28,950 nucleotides of DNA from Acholeplasmataceae bacterium (lineage in GTDB: Bacteria; Bacillota_I; Bacilli_A; Acholeplasmatales; Acholeplasmataceae), in NCBI GenBank assembly GCA_016934175.1, contig JAFGTI010000006.1:1-28950 (forward strand), in the 5' to 3' direction. The position numbers were made by a program, and so were the translations under genes. Below are positions 1-8,165 of the stretch, one piece after another. Each line of letters begins with the position of its first letter. Position 1 is the first letter of the stretch. Below the pieces are notes generated by a model, which was given only the letters and a program-made list of their open reading frames with translations, made no database searches and had not been told where the DNA came from.

Positions 1-672
1 GATGCAGATGAAATCCCAAAATTGATAGAAGATTTACGAGAAGGTCTTTTTCAAGGATTTAACGTGACGACACCTTATAAAGAAGTGGTGATTCCTTTTC
101 TAGATCGATTATCAAATACTGCAAGTCGTATTGGTGCCGTTAACACAATATATATAAGAAACGGTGAAGTAGTGGGTGATAATACTGATTATGATGGATT
201 TGCAGGCTTACTTGAGAATTATCAAATTGATGTTTCAAATAAACGTGTTTATATTTTGGGTACAGGTGGAGCTGCTAGAGCAGCTTATTATGTACTATCG
301 GATTTAAAAGCTATTGTGACTGTTGTTAGTAGAAATTTAGGTAAGAATAAAGAAAAATTTGAAAAAGTAATAGAATACAAAGACATTGATTCCAAGAATG
401 TTGATATTTATATTCAAGCGACTCCTATTGGAACTTATCCTAATACGAACGTGTCTGTACTAACAAAAGAAGAGGTATCTGGCAAAACAGTGATTGACCT
501 TGTATATAATCCACCGATTACACAGATTATGAAGGATAGTAAAAAAGGCATTAACGGTTTAATGATGCTAATTATTCAAGCAATTAAAAGTGATGAAATA
601 TGGTTTGATAGTGAAATTGAAATGACAAAAGAACTTATAGAGACATTGAAGGAAGTGATTTATGATGAATAG
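1..672 (+). CDS. aroE: Shikimate dehydrogenase, 5'-truncated by window edge
   Basis: Reduces 3-dehydroshikimate to shikimate with NADPH in the shikimate pathway. The reading frame is open from base 1 (DADEIPKLIEDL...), so the gene starts upstream of the window; a TTG at 22 is internal. Visible family motifs: NVTTPYK (shikimate binding, with the catalytic Lys), GAVNTI, NTDYDGF (the catalytic Asp region), the Rossmann nucleotide loop GTGGAARA, the QATPIG segment, DLVYNPP, and the C-terminal GLMMLIIQA segment with the substrate-binding Gln. About 223 residues are present and only the first 40-50 are missing. The stop overlaps the start of aroC by 11 bases, so the two are in one operon and probably translationally coupled. 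Odd: the usual NATP/NATS is QATP here. Identification is firm. Confidence 0.95.
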   Translation, partial: DADEIPKLIEDLREGLFQGFNVTTPYKEVVIPFLDRLSNTASRIGAVNTIYIRNGEVVGDNTDYDGFAGLLENYQIDVSNKRVYILGTGGAARAAYYVLSDLKAIVTVVSRNLGKNKEKFEKVIEYKDIDSKNVDIYIQATPIGTYPNTNVSVLTKEEVSGKTVIDLVYNPPITQIMKDSKKGINGLMMLIIQAIKSDEIWFDSEIEMTKELIETLKEVIYDE

Positions 673-1651
673 TTATGGTAATTTGTTTAAGATTACACTT
701 TATGGAGAATCACATCAAAAAGCGATAGGCGTTGTCATTGATGGTATGCCTTCTGGAATATTAATTTGTGAAGCAAAAATTAAAAGTGATCTCTTAGAAA
801 GACAATCTGGAGCCATTGGAACAACTCCAAGAAAAGAAACTGATGATTTTGAAATTACATCAGGTATTTTTAATGGTCATTCAACAGGATCTCCAATTCA
901 TTTAACAATCGTTAACGAAGATGTCAAATCAAGAGATTATGAACACTTAAAAAAACAACCTAGACCTGGGCATGCAGATTTTGTAGCAAATCTAAAATAT
1001 AAAGGGTTTCAAGATTATAGAGGTGGCGGAAGATTTTCAGGACGACTTACAGCACCTTTAGTTGCTGCCGGAGCTATTGCTAAAATGATCTTACCATTTG
1101 AATTTCATCATGAGTTAGTTCAAGTAGGAACACTTACTGATATGGATCAATTAGATAGTTTTTTAGAAAAAGTTATTCAAAAAGGCGATTCAGTTGGCGG
1201 TGTTATTAAGATTACTGTTAAGAATATGATTGTTGGACTTGGAGAACCATTTTTTAATAAACTTGATTCTGAAATCGGAAAAATGATGTTTTCTATTCCT
1301 GCAGTCAAAGGTGTCGAGATAGGTACTGGATTTTCTGGTATTTCAAAGTTTGGTAGTGAATTTAATGATCAGATAATAGATGAATCAGGCAAAACAATGA
1401 CTAATCATAATGGTGGAATTTCAGGTGGTATCTCTAATGGTAATGATTTAGTGGTTAAAGTTTTCATTAAACCCACTTCAAGTATTAAACAGGAACAGCA
1501 AACCTTTAATTTTGAATCTGGGCAAGTAGATCCGTTAATTATAGGTGGTAGACACGATGTATGCATTGCTAGAAGAGCAGGCATTGTTTTAGAAAATGCA
1601 CTAGCAATTGTATTAGCTGATTTATACTTAATCAATAAAGTTTATCAATAA
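662..1651 (+). CDS. aroC: Chorismate synthase
   Basis: Converts EPSP to chorismate with reduced FMN, the last shared step of aromatic biosynthesis. It is 329 residues, shorter than the common 350-390. Seen: N-terminal GESH (His of the active site), TPRKETDDFEI...GHSTGSPI, RPGHADF (second active-site His), the DYRGGGRFSGRLTAPLVAAGAIA block, GGISGGISNG, and GGRHDVCIARRAG near the C-terminus. The residue after GESH is Gln where Gly is usual, and the RRRPGQ-like segment is shortened to RQSGAIG; both could be lineage features of short AroC forms. ATG 662 is preceded by AAGGAAGTGAT, and a second ATG follows directly at 665. It overlaps aroE by 11 bases and is followed at once by a terminator, so it ends its operon. 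Confidence 0.95.
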   Translation: MMNSYGNLFKITLYGESHQKAIGVVIDGMPSGILICEAKIKSDLLERQSGAIGTTPRKETDDFEITSGIFNGHSTGSPIHLTIVNEDVKSRDYEHLKKQPRPGHADFVANLKYKGFQDYRGGGRFSGRLTAPLVAAGAIAKMILPFEFHHELVQVGTLTDMDQLDSFLEKVIQKGDSVGGVIKITVKNMIVGLGEPFFNKLDSEIGKMMFSIPAVKGVEIGTGFSGISKFGSEFNDQIIDESGKTMTNHNGGISGGISNGNDLVVKVFIKPTSSIKQEQQTFNFESGQVDPLIIGGRHDVCIARRAGIVLENALAIVLADLYLINKVYQ

Positions 1652-1671
1652 AAGGCAGAGATGCCTTTTTT
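1651..1671 (+). terminator. Rho-independent terminator after aroC
   Basis: Perfect 7-bp stem AAAGGCA / TGCCTTT (1651-1657 with 1662-1668), loop GAGA, then a T-run. It begins on the last base of the aroC stop codon. It separates the aro genes from recG. Confidence 0.85.
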
Positions 1672-1732
1672 GTTTTATGCCTTTTTCTTTTATTGGTATA
1701 AGTTAATATTTAAATTGTATTTCATTTCCGAG

Positions 1733-1750
1733 TATAATAAATATAGGTGA
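1733..1750 (+). promoter_or_regulatory. recG -10 box and adjoining RBS
   Basis: TATAAT at 1733-1738, then six bases, then AGGTGAT at 1745-1751. No convincing -35 hexamer lies 17 bases upstream (TTAAAT region). The expected transcription start falls at about 1745, so the message would start almost on the ribosome site. The same arrangement (GTATAAT, six bases, AGGTGAT) precedes dnaE at 14521. Confidence 0.65.
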
Positions 1751-1755
1751 TAATT

Positions 1756-3720
1756 TTGGAAGTAGGACTCGATCAGATAAAAGGTGTTGGTCCTAACACC
1801 TTAAGAATTTTAAGAAATCATCATATATGGTCAACATATGACCTTATTTTAAATTATCCAAAATCATATGAAGACTATAGTATAACCTCACTAGATAAAG
1901 CAACTGATAAAGAAACACTTACTATTCGTGCTACTATTATCACAGAACCTCAAATGTCTAGATTTGCTAAAGGAGAAAGAATAACTTTCAAGGCGAATGT
2001 TTTTAAACAGACAATAGGGGTTGTGGTTTTTGGAAGAGGCTATTTGTTAAAACAGTTAAAAGTTAATGATGAAGTTGTCATAAAAGGCGTCTATCATTTA
2101 TATAAAAATCAAATTGTTGCTGCTTCAATTACTGACCTTGATAAAACAGTTCCAATCAAACCGGTTTATCATATTGAAGGCATCCACGATAGAAACTTAT
2201 CAACAATTATAAAAACAATTAAAGATGAAAAACAAGTTTCCATCTATGAAACAATACCTCAAGAGTTTTTAACGAAATACCATCTGATGAATAGAGAAAA
2301 AGCTTTTTATCATTTGCATTTTCCAAAAAATCTCGAAGATATTCATGCAGCAGAAAGAAGATTTAAATATGAAGAAGCCTTCAATTTAAATTTAAAGCTA
2401 GCCGCACAAAGAATTAAAGATCATTCAAGAACTCCCAAAAATTATGACTTAGCCAAAGTGAGATCTTTAATTGACCAACTTCCTTACGAATTAACCCAAG
2501 ATCAAAAAGATGCAACTAATGATATATTTAGAGATTTCAAAAAACCCTATTCAAGTTATAGATTAATTCAAGGAGATGTCGGTTCTGGGAAAACGGTAGT
2601 TGTCTTACTTGCTATTTATGCTGCAATTACAGCAGGTGAACAAGTTTCTCTTATGGCACCCACTGAATTACTTGCAAATCAGCATTATCAATATTTCTCT
2701 TCAATGCTCCAATCATGTCATATCGCTTTATTAAGCGGAAAAACAAAAGGTAAGGATCAAATGAAAGAAGCTATCAAAAAGCATGAATATGATTTAGTGA
2801 TTGGGACACATGCTTTAATTGAAAATGATGTTATCTTTGACAATCTTGGATTAGTAGTCATCGATGAACAACACAAATTTGGTGTGAATACGAGAGAAGA
2901 ACTCATTCGAAAAACACATTCCAAAGATGTAATATATTTAACAGCGACACCTATCCCTAGAACACTAGCGATGATTGCATTTGGTAATACACATGTAAGT
3001 TTGATTAAAGAGAAGCCACAACAACGTGTCCCAATTGAAACAAAATATATTTTAAAAAGTCAAATTGATGAGTTATATCAAATGATTCGAAATGCTGTTT
3101 CTAGAAATGAGCATATATTTTTAGTTGTTCCTGCAATTGATTCAATAAAAGTCACTGATAATATAGACTCGGTTTATGATGAGATTAGTTCTCAATTTAA
3201 TTGTCCGATTTTCTTACTTCATGGTCGTTTGCCCCAGGAAGAAAAAGAAAGAGTCATGGAGAATTTTGTCTATACATCTGGCAGCATCATGATTGCTACA
3301 ACGATGATAGAAGTTGGTATAGACATACCTACTGCAACGTTGATTGGCATTTATGCAGCAGAGCATTTTGGACTTAGTCAACTACATCAATTAAGAGGTA
3401 GAGTAGGTAGAGGAGATTTGAAAAGTTCATGCTATTTAATATCAGAAAAAGATGATATCGAAAGACTTCAATTACTATCTAAAATCGATGATGGCTTCGT
3501 CTTAAGTGAATATGACTTAAAGTCAAGAGGACCAGGAGATTTTTTAGGAGTAGAACAAAGTGGGTTCTTAAAATTTAATTTTTTAGATTTAGTCAATGAT
3601 TATAATATCTTATTTGAAGCTCAGAAAAATGTTTTAGAATTAATTAAAAGACCAGATTTTAAAACAAATAAGATCTATAAATATTTGAATAAGACAATTA
3701 CAGAGTCACTTAAGATATGA
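1756..3720 (+). CDS. recG: ATP-dependent DNA helicase RecG
   Basis: Branch-migration helicase that regresses stalled forks and processes recombination intermediates. From the TTG at 1756 it has 654 residues. That start is chosen because AGGTGAT ends four bases before it; the in-frame GTG at 1747 lies inside that ribosome site. Domains: N-terminal IKGVGPNT helix-hairpin-helix-like segment and wedge/OB domain (to about 150), helicase domain with Walker A GDVGSGKT, PTELLANQ, Walker B/DEQH (VIDEQHKFG), TATPIPRTLAM, then the second helicase domain with TTMIEVGIDIPTAT and LHQLRGRVGRG, followed by the C-terminal RecG segment (SRGPGDFLG). All motor motifs look intact. The promoter of plsX overlaps its 3' end and no terminator separates them. 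Confidence 0.95.
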   Translation: MEVGLDQIKGVGPNTLRILRNHHIWSTYDLILNYPKSYEDYSITSLDKATDKETLTIRATIITEPQMSRFAKGERITFKANVFKQTIGVVVFGRGYLLKQLKVNDEVVIKGVYHLYKNQIVAASITDLDKTVPIKPVYHIEGIHDRNLSTIIKTIKDEKQVSIYETIPQEFLTKYHLMNREKAFYHLHFPKNLEDIHAAERRFKYEEAFNLNLKLAAQRIKDHSRTPKNYDLAKVRSLIDQLPYELTQDQKDATNDIFRDFKKPYSSYRLIQGDVGSGKTVVVLLAIYAAITAGEQVSLMAPTELLANQHYQYFSSMLQSCHIALLSGKTKGKDQMKEAIKKHEYDLVIGTHALIENDVIFDNLGLVVIDEQHKFGVNTREELIRKTHSKDVIYLTATPIPRTLAMIAFGNTHVSLIKEKPQQRVPIETKYILKSQIDELYQMIRNAVSRNEHIFLVVPAIDSIKVTDNIDSVYDEISSQFNCPIFLLHGRLPQEEKERVMENFVYTSGSIMIATTMIEVGIDIPTATLIGIYAAEHFGLSQLHQLRGRVGRGDLKSSCYLISEKDDIERLQLLSKIDDGFVLSEYDLKSRGPGDFLGVEQSGFLKFNFLDLVNDYNILFEAQKNVLELIKRPDFKTNKIYKYLNKTITESLKI

Positions 3721-3726
3721 TATAAT
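3698..3726 (+). promoter_or_regulatory. Promoter of plsX-rnc-dnaD-nth operon
   Basis: TTACAG (3698-3703), a 17-bp spacer, TATAAT (3721-3726). The -35 lies inside the last codons of recG and the -10 starts one base after its stop. Transcription would start near 3733, before the AAAGAAGGG ribosome site of plsX. Confidence 0.75.
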
Positions 3727-3751
3727 GATTTATAACGAAAGAAGGGATTTT

Positions 3752-4759
3752 ATGATACGTTTAGCAGTTGATGGAATGGGTGGAGATTACGCACCTGAGC
3801 CTATCGTCAAAGGAACTTTAATGGCACTAGAAAAATTTGATAACATCGAAATTACCTTGTTTGGTGATGAGGTCAAGATGGCACCTTTTTTAAAGCAACA
3901 CGAAAGACTTCATGTTGTACATACACCACATTTTTTATCAATGGGTGAAAAAGATCCAATCAAACAGTATCGCACAAATAAAGAACTTTCTATGTTTATG
4001 GCGATGCAACATGTTAAAGATGGTTTTTCCGATGCGGTGATTAGTGCAGGACCTACACAAGCTTTAGTTGTAGGAGGGCATTTTATTATTCGCAGAATGC
4101 CAAGTATGAAAAGAGTCGCTATTGCACCTATTGTTCCATCTTTTGATGGTAGAGGTAGAATCTTATTGGATTCAGGGGCAAATGTTGATTTTAAACCCGA
4201 ACACCTTCTTGATTTTGCTGTTTATGCTTCAATTATGGCGGAAAAGGTACTTAAAAGAAATAATCCACAAGTAGCACTAATTAATATAGGAACTGAAGAT
4301 GGAAAAGGTAGAGAATTTGATAAAGAAACTTTTGCGTTACTTAAAGCAAGCAAAGATATTAATTTTTATGGTAATTTAGAACCTAAGGAAATATTCTTAA
4401 CTGAAGCTGATATTTTATTATCAGATGGATTCACAGCAAATATTGTTATGAAAACCATGGAAGGTACAGCTAAAGGTTTGGGTCAAGTACTTAAGAGAGA
4501 AATTAAATCATCAGTATTTGCGATGATTGGTTCACTATTCATGAGAAAAGCTCTTAAAAAATTTAAGATGTCACTAGATGCATCTGAAATTGGTGGAGCA
4601 TTGCTTATGGGATTTAACCATGTTGTGATTAAAGCACAGGGGTCATCTAAAGAAAAAGGATTTTATAATGGCATTCGTCAAGCTAAAGAAATGGTTGAAG
4701 CTAACGTCATTCAAATCGTATCAAATGTTTTAGAGAAGAAAGAAGTAGGTGGAGAATGA
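3752..4759 (+). CDS. plsX: Phosphate acyltransferase PlsX
   Basis: Makes acyl-phosphate from acyl-ACP (or acyl-CoA) for the PlsY step of phosphatidic acid synthesis at the membrane. 335 residues, typical length. Seen: N-terminal RLAVDGMGGDYAPEPIVKG, GPTQALVVGG, RIAL-like segment RVAIAPIVPS, LLDSGANVDFKPEHLLDFA, NIGTEDGKG, the FYGNLEPKEIF segment, DILLSDGFTANIVMKTMEG, and the C-terminal GGALLMGFNHVVIKAQGSS. The start is ATG 3752, with AAAGAAGGG at 3737-3745; an in-frame ATG at 3725 lies inside the promoter and would add nine unlikely residues. It overlaps rnc by four bases (ATGA). The fabD/fabG/acpP genes that usually stand between plsX and rnc in Bacillota are absent here. Confidence 0.95.
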   Translation: MIRLAVDGMGGDYAPEPIVKGTLMALEKFDNIEITLFGDEVKMAPFLKQHERLHVVHTPHFLSMGEKDPIKQYRTNKELSMFMAMQHVKDGFSDAVISAGPTQALVVGGHFIIRRMPSMKRVAIAPIVPSFDGRGRILLDSGANVDFKPEHLLDFAVYASIMAEKVLKRNNPQVALINIGTEDGKGREFDKETFALLKASKDINFYGNLEPKEIFLTEADILLSDGFTANIVMKTMEGTAKGLGQVLKREIKSSVFAMIGSLFMRKALKKFKMSLDASEIGGALLMGFNHVVIKAQGSSKEKGFYNGIRQAKEMVEANVIQIVSNVLEKKEVGGE

Positions 4760-5430
4760 AAGCTTTATTAAAAAAGCTAAATCTCCCTTATAAAGATGAA
4801 TCATTGTATGTAATGGCAATGACACATGCATCTTATGCGTATGAAAATCAAACCGAAAAAAATGAAAAACTTGAATTTTTAGGTGATGCCGTTATAGAAT
4901 TATTAATGAGTGATTATCTTTATAATGAAGATTTAGACAATGAAGGAATCATGACAAAGAAGAGAGCACAAGCAGTTTGTGAAGAAGCGCTTGTTAAATA
5001 TGCAAGTAAAATAAAATTAGCAGATTACATTAAATTGGGGAAGGGCGAACAGTTAAAAGGAGCAAATAGTTCTATGATTGCTGATGCCTTTGAAGCACTT
5101 TTTGGTGCTATCTATTTAGATTTGGGTTATCATGAAACACATCGTGTTTTCAATAAAATTGTCGTCCCGAATTTTAATCTTGTATGGGATATAAAAGACT
5201 ATAAATCATCACTGCAAGAACTCATCCAGGCAGGAGATAAAAGAAATATAAGTTATCAAATTATAAGAGAAAAAGGACCATCACACAATAGAGAATTTGA
5301 ATCTGTTGTCAAATTAGATAATCACATTATTTTAGGAGTTGGCAAAGGCAAAACGAAAAAAGAAGCCGAACAAAATGCAGCGCACGACGCTTTAAAGAAG
5401 GGTAATTATGATTCTAAAGAAATTGTATGA
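4756..5430 (+). CDS. rnc: Ribonuclease III
   Basis: Double-strand RNA endonuclease that processes rRNA precursors and structured mRNAs. 224 residues, normal length. The N-terminal catalytic domain carries the signature NEKLEFLGDAVIELL (metal-binding Glu/Asp) and the second acidic cluster in DAFEALFGAIYLDLGY. A C-terminal double-stranded RNA-binding domain covers about 150-220 (DYKSSLQELIQA ... GKGKTKKEAEQNAAHDAL). Start ATG overlaps the plsX stop by four bases and is preceded by GGTGGAG, so translation is coupled. Its own end overlaps the dnaD-like gene by 23 bases. Confidence 0.95.
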   Translation: MKALLKKLNLPYKDESLYVMAMTHASYAYENQTEKNEKLEFLGDAVIELLMSDYLYNEDLDNEGIMTKKRAQAVCEEALVKYASKIKLADYIKLGKGEQLKGANSSMIADAFEALFGAIYLDLGYHETHRVFNKIVVPNFNLVWDIKDYKSSLQELIQAGDKRNISYQIIREKGPSHNREFESVVKLDNHIILGVGKGKTKKEAEQNAAHDALKKGNYDSKEIV

Positions 5431-6022
5431 AGATTATGATTTAGCCATTGAACGTATTTTAATCAAAGAATATAAACGTCTTAGACTTACAATGCAAGAG
5501 ATGTCTGTTTTACTTGCTTTATTTTCGATTTATAAGAGAAGAAAGACATTTTCGATTAATGCTATATCAAGAAGAGTCGAATTTAACCAAAATGAAATTG
5601 GGATATGCGTAGAATCACTGATGGATAAAGGATTTATGAACATAAAATTAGAAAAGAAAGACGCAAAAGAAAGAGAAGTTTTTGAATTAGATCCAACATT
5701 TAAGAAAATAGAAGAATTATATCAGCATGATGAAATTGATAGATTAAAACAGCTTCATGAAAATGAAATCACAGAAGTTATTAAAATGCTAGAACAAGGA
5801 TTAGGTAGATCCTTGATGGGGCATGAATTGGAAAATATTAGAAGATGGTATGAAGAAAAAGAGTATACACACGAACAAATTGTAAATGCAATTATATCCT
5901 GCAAGGATCGTGTAAGCATCAAATATGTCGAACGCATACTTTCTCAAATTATATTAGAGCATGTTGATATCGATCAAGATGTTGAAAATGCTTTAGATGA
6001 AATATATAAGAAAATCAAATAA
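5408..6022 (+). CDS. dnaD: DnaD-like replication initiation protein
   Basis: 204 residues. The N-terminal half (to about 100) looks like a winged-helix domain (SINAISRRVEFNQNEIGICVESLMDKGFM). The C-terminal part matches the DnaD/DnaB-type domain: EQGLGRSLMGHELENIRRWYEE, then the helix pair ending SIKYVERILSQI, which corresponds to the W..G..YI-type region of DnaD. In Bacillota, DnaD helps load the replicative helicase together with DnaB and DnaI. The dnaD-nth order is the same as in Bacillus subtilis, which supports the call. The start ATG 5408 has AAGAAGGG six bases upstream and lies inside rnc; the stop TAA shares one base with the nth start. Annotation as dnaD rather than a phage-type paralogue rests mainly on this context. 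Confidence 0.85.
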   Translation: MILKKLYEDYDLAIERILIKEYKRLRLTMQEMSVLLALFSIYKRRKTFSINAISRRVEFNQNEIGICVESLMDKGFMNIKLEKKDAKEREVFELDPTFKKIEELYQHDEIDRLKQLHENEITEVIKMLEQGLGRSLMGHELENIRRWYEEKEYTHEQIVNAIISCKDRVSIKYVERILSQIILEHVDIDQDVENALDEIYKKIK

Positions 6023-6648
6023 TGAGAGTTAATCAAGTATTAGCTGTTTTAAATCAAATGTATCCAAACGCTAACGTTGAACTTAAACATTCCAATCATT
6101 TCGAATTATTAGTTGCTGTTGTTTTAAGTGCGCAAACAACTGATGTAAGTGTTAATAAAGTCACACCAAAATTGTTTTCTACATATCCTACACCTCAATT
6201 ATTAGCAGATGCTAAAGTAGAAGATATTGAATCTATGATTAAATCAATAGGCTTATACAGAAATAAAGCAAAAAATATTAAATTGCTAGCTATGAGAATT
6301 GTTGATGAGTTTCAAGGCGAGGTTCCAAACCAACGAAAAGATTTAGAATCACTACCAGGTGTGGGCAGGAAAACAGCGAATGTTGTGCTGAGTAATGCTT
6401 TTAATATCCCAGCATTAGCGGTTGATACACATGTAGCAAGGGTTTCAATCAGATTGGGATTAGCTAAAGCAGACGATGATGTTTTAAAGATTGAACAAAA
6501 ATTAATGCGAAAAATTCCAAGAGAATTATGGCAAAAAGTTCATCATCAATTTATCTTTTTTGGTAGATATCATTGTTTAGCTAAGAATCCTAAATGTAAT
6601 GGATGTCCACTTATTGAAATTTGTAAATATGAAGATAAAAATATATAG
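6022..6648 (+). CDS. nth: Endonuclease III (DNA glycosylase/AP lyase)
   Basis: Base-excision repair enzyme that removes oxidised pyrimidines and cuts at abasic sites. 208 residues, typical. The helix-hairpin-helix LPGVGRKTANVVL contains the catalytic Lys, and VDTHVARVSIRLGL contains the catalytic Asp. The C-terminus has the four-cysteine iron-sulfur cluster pattern C-x6-C-x2-C-x5-C (CLAKNPKCNGCPLIEIC). Start ATG shares one base with the stop of the dnaD gene, and no strong ribosome site is needed if translation is coupled. It is the last gene of the operon and is followed by a terminator. Confidence 0.97.
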   Translation: MRVNQVLAVLNQMYPNANVELKHSNHFELLVAVVLSAQTTDVSVNKVTPKLFSTYPTPQLLADAKVEDIESMIKSIGLYRNKAKNIKLLAMRIVDEFQGEVPNQRKDLESLPGVGRKTANVVLSNAFNIPALAVDTHVARVSIRLGLAKADDDVLKIEQKLMRKIPRELWQKVHHQFIFFGRYHCLAKNPKCNGCPLIEICKYEDKNI

Positions 6649-6662
6649 AATATTTTAATAAT

Positions 6663-6697
6663 ACCTTCTTACTCCATGGGAGTGTGAAGGTTTTTTT
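6663..6697 (+). terminator. Terminator after nth
   Basis: Stem ACCTTC..ACTCC (6663-6675) pairs with GGAGT..GAAGGT (6679-6691), with two imperfect positions in the middle and a 3-base loop, followed by seven T. It ends the plsX-rnc-dnaD-nth unit. Confidence 0.85.
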
Positions 6698-6738
6698 ATT
6701 TTTATATTGTAATATATTATGCTTTTTCAAAATATTTT

Positions 6739-6767
6739 TTGATTTTACCCAAGTAAAACTTTATAAT
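6739..6767 (+). promoter_or_regulatory. Promoter of the HTH regulator gene
   Basis: TTGATT (6739-6744), 17-bp spacer, TATAAT (6762-6767). Start expected near 6774, ahead of the ribosome site GGAGGGG at 6785-6791. Confidence 0.75.
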
Positions 6768-6796
6768 TACTGAGAAAATATTAATGGAGGGGAATT

Positions 6797-8041
6797 ATGA
6801 ATGTAAATTTGTTTCAAATAAAGAAATTATCAAGGCAAAGGGGTAACTATGTAGCACACGAATCAAAACCTATTGGATCTGCAATAAAATTCAAAAGAAC
6901 AGCAATGAAAATGACACTAGAAGAGGGATCTGAAGGAATTTGTAGTGTATCGTATTTATCAAAGTTAGAAAATAATTTGATAGATCCATCAGATCAATTC
7001 ATCGATTCTCTAATCGAAAGATTTGGTTTAGAAGATTTCTATGAAGAATCAGAAGATACATATGAGGATGACCTCGAACAAATTGGAAATCATTTTATTA
7101 CATCAACAATACCAGATGAAAGTTTTGTTGTAACTTATTTAGAGCGAAAAGATTACCAAGCTCAGCTGATTCAAATGGGTTATTATTCCTTACTGGAAGA
7201 TGACGAACAAGCAATGAAATCATATCATGATTTAAAAACTTATATTCCACATCTAAATGATGAAGAGTTTTCGTTATTCATGATTTTTATAAACATGCAA
7301 TTGTTTAAGGAAAATCGTCACAATGAGGCTTTTGAATTATTACTTTTAGCACCTAGTTTTGAAAACTTGTCTGAAAACAGTGTGCTACTATTATTAAAAT
7401 GGAGATTATTAAATGCATTTAGAATGCACAAAATATCTGAAGTGCTTAATCATTATCCAATTTATGTAAATAAGGTATTAGATGTGGAATTATATCAGTT
7501 ACTAAAAGAAATCAGAAATGCATATGTGCAGTTTGAGGCTTACTTTCAGCATCCAAATGATATGAAGAAAACATTATCAAAAATGTATAGTCTAAGTCAG
7601 GGTGACCGCGACTATGCACTTGCAAAATCGATGTTTCATCACCAGCATTATGACAAAGTCATTGATTTAGCAAAACCATATTATCGAAACAAAAGTCAAT
7701 GGTTAATTTTATATCTCATGTCTCTTGATTATGAAAAAAAACATCAAGAAATCATCAACATATTGTCAAATTCAGATCAATTAAAAGGCTTGTGCAAAAC
7801 ATCAAAATTAATTATATCCCACATGAAATATAAATATAATAGTGACAAAATGCAATTACTAAATTATTTAAGAAGAGAAATCTTAGGTATTAGGCATCTT
7901 ACTGATGAGTATCACGTCCTCGATTATTTAATGGTGGATGCGCAAAAATTATTTTCAAAACATCAGCATTATAAAGAAGCAGTTCAAGTTACGACACATT
8001 ATTTACCCAAACTAAAAACATTGAAAAGATTTGATATATAA
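6797..8041 (+). CDS. XRE-family regulator with TPR-like C-terminus
   Basis: 414 residues. Residues about 25-80 form an XRE-type helix-turn-helix (IGSAIKFKRTAMKMTLEE ... SVSYLSKLENNLIDPS, the SYLSKLEN recognition helix being diagnostic). A short acidic linker follows (EESEDTYEDD, about 78-90). The remaining 320 residues are predicted helical with Tyr/Leu-rich repeats resembling TPR units, the plan seen in Rgg/PlcR/NprR-like regulators that sense peptides. No transmembrane segment is seen. ATG 6797 has a strong GGAGGGG site. The gene has its own promoter and terminator and stands just upstream, in the same direction, of an ABC exporter operon whose promoter bears a palindrome, so it may control that operon. 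The ligand and target are inferences. Residues 1-24 precede the HTH and are unusual in length. Confidence 0.8.
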   Translation: MNVNLFQIKKLSRQRGNYVAHESKPIGSAIKFKRTAMKMTLEEGSEGICSVSYLSKLENNLIDPSDQFIDSLIERFGLEDFYEESEDTYEDDLEQIGNHFITSTIPDESFVVTYLERKDYQAQLIQMGYYSLLEDDEQAMKSYHDLKTYIPHLNDEEFSLFMIFINMQLFKENRHNEAFELLLLAPSFENLSENSVLLLLKWRLLNAFRMHKISEVLNHYPIYVNKVLDVELYQLLKEIRNAYVQFEAYFQHPNDMKKTLSKMYSLSQGDRDYALAKSMFHHQHYDKVIDLAKPYYRNKSQWLILYLMSLDYEKKHQEIINILSNSDQLKGLCKTSKLIISHMKYKYNSDKMQLLNYLRREILGIRHLTDEYHVLDYLMVDAQKLFSKHQHYKEAVQVTTHYLPKLKTLKRFDI

Positions 8042-8056
8042 TTGGCATTAAGAGAG

Positions 8057-8082
8057 AAAGGGGTATCCTGTCCCCTTTTTTT
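8057..8082 (+). terminator. Terminator after the regulator gene
   Basis: Stem AAAGGGG (8057-8063) with CCCCTTT (8072-8078), 8-base loop, T-run of seven. It isolates the regulator from the ABC operon. Confidence 0.85.
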
Positions 8083-8112
8083 CTCATTTGATGGTGAAAA
8101 CTATGTGATAAA

Positions 8113-8141
8113 TTGACTAAAATAAAAAAATCCTATATACT
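8113..8141 (+). promoter_or_regulatory. Promoter of the ABC exporter operon
   Basis: TTGACT (8113-8118), 17-bp spacer, TATACT (8136-8141). The -10 lies within a palindrome (8132-8149). The ribosome site AAGGAGGGG (8152-8160) precedes ATG 8166. Confidence 0.75.
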
Positions 8142-8149
8142 TATATAGG
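8132..8149 (+). promoter_or_regulatory. Putative operator: 18-bp palindrome over the -10
   Basis: CCTATATA-CT-TATATAGG is an exact inverted repeat of 8 bases with a 2-base centre. It covers the whole -10 hexamer and the likely transcription start of the ABC operon. This is the classic position for a repressor site. The 2-base centre makes an RNA hairpin less likely. The bound protein is unknown; the upstream XRE regulator is the nearest candidate. Confidence 0.6.
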
Positions 8150-8165
8150 CTAAGGAGGGGACAAT

